The notes beneath the pieces were generated by a model that was not told where the DNA came from, did no database searches, and worked only from the letters and a program-made list of their open reading frames with translations. The position numbers were made by a program, and so were the translations under genes. From positions 1 to 64,000 of the forward strand of contig JAFQOT010000013.1 in the NCBI GenBank assembly GCA_017403065.1: 64,000 nucleotides of DNA, read 5' to 3'. The DNA is from Clostridia bacterium. GTDB lineage: Bacteria > Bacillota > Clostridia > Oscillospirales > Acutalibacteraceae. Shown piece after piece: positions 62,033-64,000 of the stretch (its first letter is position 1; every line of letters starts with the position of its first letter).

Positions 62033-62425
62033 TTATTCCTCGTCATCAGTAAATTCTTCATCGAATTGACTGTTATATTCATTTTCTGTTTTTAAAAATT
62101 CTTTATAAAGCTCTTCAGCTTTTAGAAAATCATCATTATCAACATACAAATCTACCGAAACAAAGCCGCCCCCAAAGACTATCTTCATTCCTTCGTCAGC
62201 TTGATTAGTCGAAAACAATATTTCATTATCCTTTAGTATATCCATAAAAATTTCAGCCGATACAAGATCAGCAATAGTGGCTAATAATACAGGATTTTTT
62301 ATTTCATCCTTTTCACAATCTTCATTATTAGTTTCTTCTACACCTACTATTAGGTCTGCGCCGCAAACAGCGCAAAGCTCCGCATTTTCCTCGCAAACCG
62401 CACTACAAACATGACAAATCTTCAT
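62033..62425 (-). CDS. Zinc-ribbon protein with DUF2007-like domain, unknown function
   Basis: 130 residues from ATG 62425 (AAAGGAATTACTTGC upstream; the 62485 reading adds a poor hydrophobic N-terminus). A zinc ribbon is visible: CHVCSAVC at the start and CAVCGADL ~15 residues on. After an acidic linker, the C-terminal half (LLATIADLVSAEIFMDILKDNEI...VDLYVDNDDFLKAEELYKEFL) fits the DUF2007-type signal-transducer fold. The tail is very acidic (EEFTDDEE). Between rpmA and obgE. Function unknown. Confidence 0.65.
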   Translation of the reverse strand: MKICHVCSAVCEENAELCAVCGADLIVGVEETNNEDCEKDEIKNPVLLATIADLVSAEIFMDILKDNEILFSTNQADEGMKIVFGGGFVSVDLYVDNDDFLKAEELYKEFLKTENEYNSQFDEEFTDDEE

Positions 62426-62462
62426 TGCAAGTAATTCCTTTCTAATGTAGATATATAAAAAA

Positions 62463-62492
62463 TAAATCCGGAAGCTTAACGCCACCGGACTT
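62463..62492 (-). terminator. Intrinsic terminator after rpmA
   Basis: Minus strand: AAGTCCGG, inner loop of ~12 bases, CCGGATT, then TATTTTTT. 8 bp after the L27 stop. Confidence 0.75.
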
Positions 62493-62499
62493 AAATTTC

Positions 62500-62784
62500 T
62501 TACTGCTCAACAGCGTAAATACTTACTTGTTTACGATTTCTGCCAACACGCTCGAATTTAACCTTACCATCGATAAGAGCGAAGAGTGTATCGTCAGAAC
62601 CGCGGCCAACGTTGTTGCCTGCGTGAATGTGTGTTCCTCTTTGGCGAACAAGAATGTTACCAGCTAAAACGAACTGACCGTCTGCGCGCTTAACACCAAG
62701 ACGCTTAGACTCACTGTCACGGCCGTTCTTTGTAGAACCCACACCTTTTTTATGAGCGAATAACTGAATGTTAATCTTTAACAT
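62500..62784 (-). CDS. rpmA: 50S ribosomal protein L27
   Basis: 94 residues from ATG 62784 (GGAGGTG six bases before; GTG 62793 overlaps this RBS). Begins [21 protein letters not shown]: the first nine residues are the Gram-positive extension that is removed by Prp to expose AHKKG. The rest ([25 protein letters not shown]) is standard L27. It overlaps prp by 14 bp. Confidence 0.97.
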   Translation of the reverse strand: MLKINIQLFAHKKGVGSTKNGRDSESKRLGVKRADGQFVLAGNILVRQRGTHIHAGNNVGRGSDDTLFALIDGKVKFERVGRNRKQVSIYAVEQ

Positions 62785-63103
62785 TTTTTGCACCTCCGAT
62801 AATTTTAATGTTATTACTGTATTGGCTTGATAATTCCACCAAATGAAGCCTTAGACCCTCTAAAATATTGACGGCCTGGTATGTAGGCTTAACAAGGCTG
62901 AAAAACATTTTAGCATCGTCAACCACAATATCGGCTTCGCAACCTATAATTTCGGTTATTGTATTTGCTGTCATATATGCCGCAGAGGATACTGCCGAGC
63001 ATACTATCTTACCAATTTCATCATCACAGTTTAATGAACTGTGACCGCTGATTTCAAAGCCGTAAAGACCTTTACTGTCAGCCAAGAACTTTACACTGGT
63101 CAT
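62771..63103 (-). CDS. prp: Ribosomal-processing cysteine protease Prp
   Basis: 110 residues, the size of Prp (YsxB). The catalytic His is in EISGHSSL (H21) and the Cys is in [14 protein letters not shown] (C35). Prp cuts the N-terminal extension of L27 and is essential in Staphylococcus. It sits between rplU and rpmA as in most Firmicutes and matches the L27 extension seen in rpmA. Confidence 0.94.
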   Translation of the reverse strand: MTSVKFLADSKGLYGFEISGHSSLNCDDEIGKIVCSAVSSAAYMTANTITEIIGCEADIVVDDAKMFFSLVKPTYQAVNILEGLRLHLVELSSQYSNNIKIIGGAKNVKD

Positions 63104-63105
63104 AA

Positions 63106-63411
63106 TTAACCGATTTCGGTAATCTGAACCTTAGTATAAGGCTGTCTGTGACCCATTTTACGAGCGCTGCCCTTCTTGGGTTTATAGGTGAAGACAGTAA
63201 TCTTCTTGCCCTTACCGTTCTTAACAACGGTACCCTTTACGAAAGCGTCTTTAACATAGGGTTTGCCAACCTTTAAAGTTCTATTGCATACAGCAACAAC
63301 CTTGTCAAAGGTAACCTCTTCGTCAACCTGAGCGTTAAGCTTTTCAATGTAGATAACATCGCCATTTTCTACACGGTATTGCTTTCCGCCTGTTTCGATA
63401 ATTGCGTACAT
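63106..63411 (-). CDS. rplU: 50S ribosomal protein L21
   Basis: 101 residues: [19 protein letters not shown] at the start, [23 protein letters not shown] at the C-terminal rRNA-binding part. First gene of rplU-prp-rpmA, 3 bp before prp, behind an L21 leader and an excellent promoter. Confidence 0.97.
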   Translation of the reverse strand: MYAIIETGGKQYRVENGDVIYIEKLNAQVDEEVTFDKVVAVCNRTLKVGKPYVKDAFVKGTVVKNGKGKKITVFTYKPKKGSARKMGHRQPYTKVQITEIG

Positions 63412-63495
63412 TTTTACACCTGCTTCTTTTTACAGTCTCGCTACAGAGGGCGTATACCAAAATAGGCATAACTTAAAAAGCCCACAATATGCGGC
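63412..63495 (-). ncRNA. L21 leader (rplU 5' regulatory element)
   Basis: The ~84-base 5' region carries the block GTAGCGAGACTGTAAAAAG followed by AAGCAGGTG before the start codon. As I recall, this is the conserved 3' part of the Firmicutes L21 leader family. Upstream it has a hairpin-capable stretch (AAGCCGCATATTGTGGGCTTTTT). Such leaders are thought to allow autoregulation by a product ribosomal protein. Assigned from pattern memory; a covariance search would settle it. Confidence 0.6.
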
Positions 63496-63501
63496 TTAAC
63501 C

Positions 63502-63530
63502 ATATTATCATAATTTTTCAGCTTTGTCAA
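63502..63530 (-). promoter_or_regulatory. Predicted sigma-A promoter for rplU-prp-rpmA
   Basis: Minus strand: perfect -35 TTGACA (63525-63530), 17-base spacer, -10 TAATAT (63502-63507). Confidence 0.75.
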
Positions 63531-63533
63531 GAA

Positions 63534-63575
63534 AAAAATTAAAAGGCAGAGGTTTTTAAAAAACTCTGCCCTTTT
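63534..63575 (-). terminator. Intrinsic terminator of the LCP gene
   Basis: Minus strand: AAAAGGGCAGAG, loop of ~12 T/A bases, CTCTGCCTTTT, then AATTTTTTT. Directly after the stop codon at 63578. Confidence 0.85.
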
Positions 63576-63577
63576 CC

Positions 63578-64000
63578 CTATTTATAAGCTTCTAAAGCCA
63601 GTTTTGCTTCCTCAATAGTTTCATCATTAGGAAGCATAACATATAGCTTCTGCTTAGGATATGAATAAGTGTATCTCTGAGTGCCTGTTCCGTCAACCGA
63701 CATTGACTGAATATCCCAGGAACTCATATCGCCTAACTGCATTCTGACAAGCGAAGTAATATCGTCAGATTTAATATTAGTCCTTGTATTATCTGTAACA
63801 GCATCTAAAATATCCTTGAAATTGGTTAAAATTGCTGGGGAAATAGCTTTATCAATAATAGCGCTGATAACCATTTGCTGATGTATACCGCGCTGTCTGT
63901 CGCCGTTAGCAAAGCTTTTACGCTCTCTTGCAAATGCTAAAGCCGCGTCACCATCAAGCACATTTATACCCTTTTTAAATCTGTAGGTCTTTCCTGAAAG
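63578..64000 (-). CDS. LytR-CpsA-Psr (LCP) family protein, C-terminal part
   Basis: The gene enters from the right edge in an open frame to 64000; about 140 codons are seen. Visible core: FKKGINVLDGDAALAFARER (the LCP signature DGxxALxYxRxR), then NGDRQRGIHQQ (the Arg/Gln phosphate-binding block) and IIDKAISPAILTNF. LCP proteins attach wall teichoic acid or other polyphosphoryl-linked polymers to peptidoglycan outside the membrane. The first part, with the membrane anchor, is outside the window. A GTG at 63961 is internal, not the start. Confidence 0.88.
   Translation of the reverse strand, partial: LSGKTYRFKKGINVLDGDAALAFARERKSFANGDRQRGIHQQMVISAIIDKAISPAILTNFKDILDAVTDNTRTNIKSDDITSLVRMQLGDMSSWDIQSMSVDGTGTQRYTYSYPKQKLYVMLPNDETIEEAKLALEAYK

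Overview
The window is AT-rich DNA from a Gram-positive, low-GC anaerobe. It is most likely a member of class Clostridia near the Ruminococcaceae/Oscillospiraceae. The evidence is an [FeFe]-hydrogenase operon with a sensory hydrogenase of the type known from Ruminococcus, AddAB instead of RecBCD, a T-box leader, L27 with a cleavable N-terminus next to its protease Prp, an ECF transporter core, YloV/Asp23, BofA, RqcH and a YveK/CpsD/CpsB tyrosine-kinase cluster. Nearly everything is chromosomal core gene content. No phage, transposase or integrase genes were seen.

Layout. Positions 1-5480 (minus) hold an electron-bifurcating hydrogenase operon. The NuoE-like subunit comes first and the NuoF-like subunit runs off the left edge. 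Between them lie a putative H2-sensing hydrogenase (HydS type), two DRTGG-type proteins, two GHKL ATPases and a PHP phosphoesterase. Positions 5684-8119 (plus) carry an orphan peptide-binding lipoprotein, a small Zn-binding-type lipoprotein and a DUF6512 membrane protein. Positions 8161-19284 (minus) run through pyrophosphatase, a ClpE-like unfoldase, CvpA, a DUF5711-type protein, truA, ecfT-ecfA2-ecfA1, an rRNA-type methyltransferase and ruvBAC. Then come rpsT, the T-box-controlled asnS-asnA operon, a MATE transporter, recG, yloV, asp23, a second orphan binding protein, ymdB and alr.

Positions 31.6-32.9 kb form the one disordered zone: a decayed yitT pseudogene, tRNA-Ser(GGA), an array of short hairpins separated by a GATGATAT-like spacer, and a small ORF with a doubtful start. 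Positions 32.9-49.4 kb (minus) hold thiN, engB, lon, a lipoprotein, pncB, argS, a DUF1934 gene, murI, addBA, bofA and yfcE. Positions 49.5-57.1 kb (plus) hold yhaM, a DUF1858 protein, trmK, rqcH, a TIM-barrel protein, then the exopolysaccharide control genes yveK-cpsD-cpsB and pgeF. A second hairpin array follows at 57.15-57.37 kb. Positions 57.5-64 kb (minus) hold malQ, rlmD, mrnC, obgE, a zinc-ribbon protein, rpmA-prp-rplU under an L21 leader, and an LCP protein cut by the right edge.

The main points of interest are: (1) the H2-sensor/signalling block inside the bifurcating hydrogenase operon, with the sensor's proton-transfer Cys replaced by Ala; (2) two hairpin arrays with the same design, each with three spacers in one orientation and four in the other, flipping near the middle; (3) a three-run G/C switch between cpsD and cpsB that could alternate between a terminator and a hidden ribosome-binding site; and (4) an asparagine T-box that governs both Asn-tRNA synthetase and asparagine synthetase.
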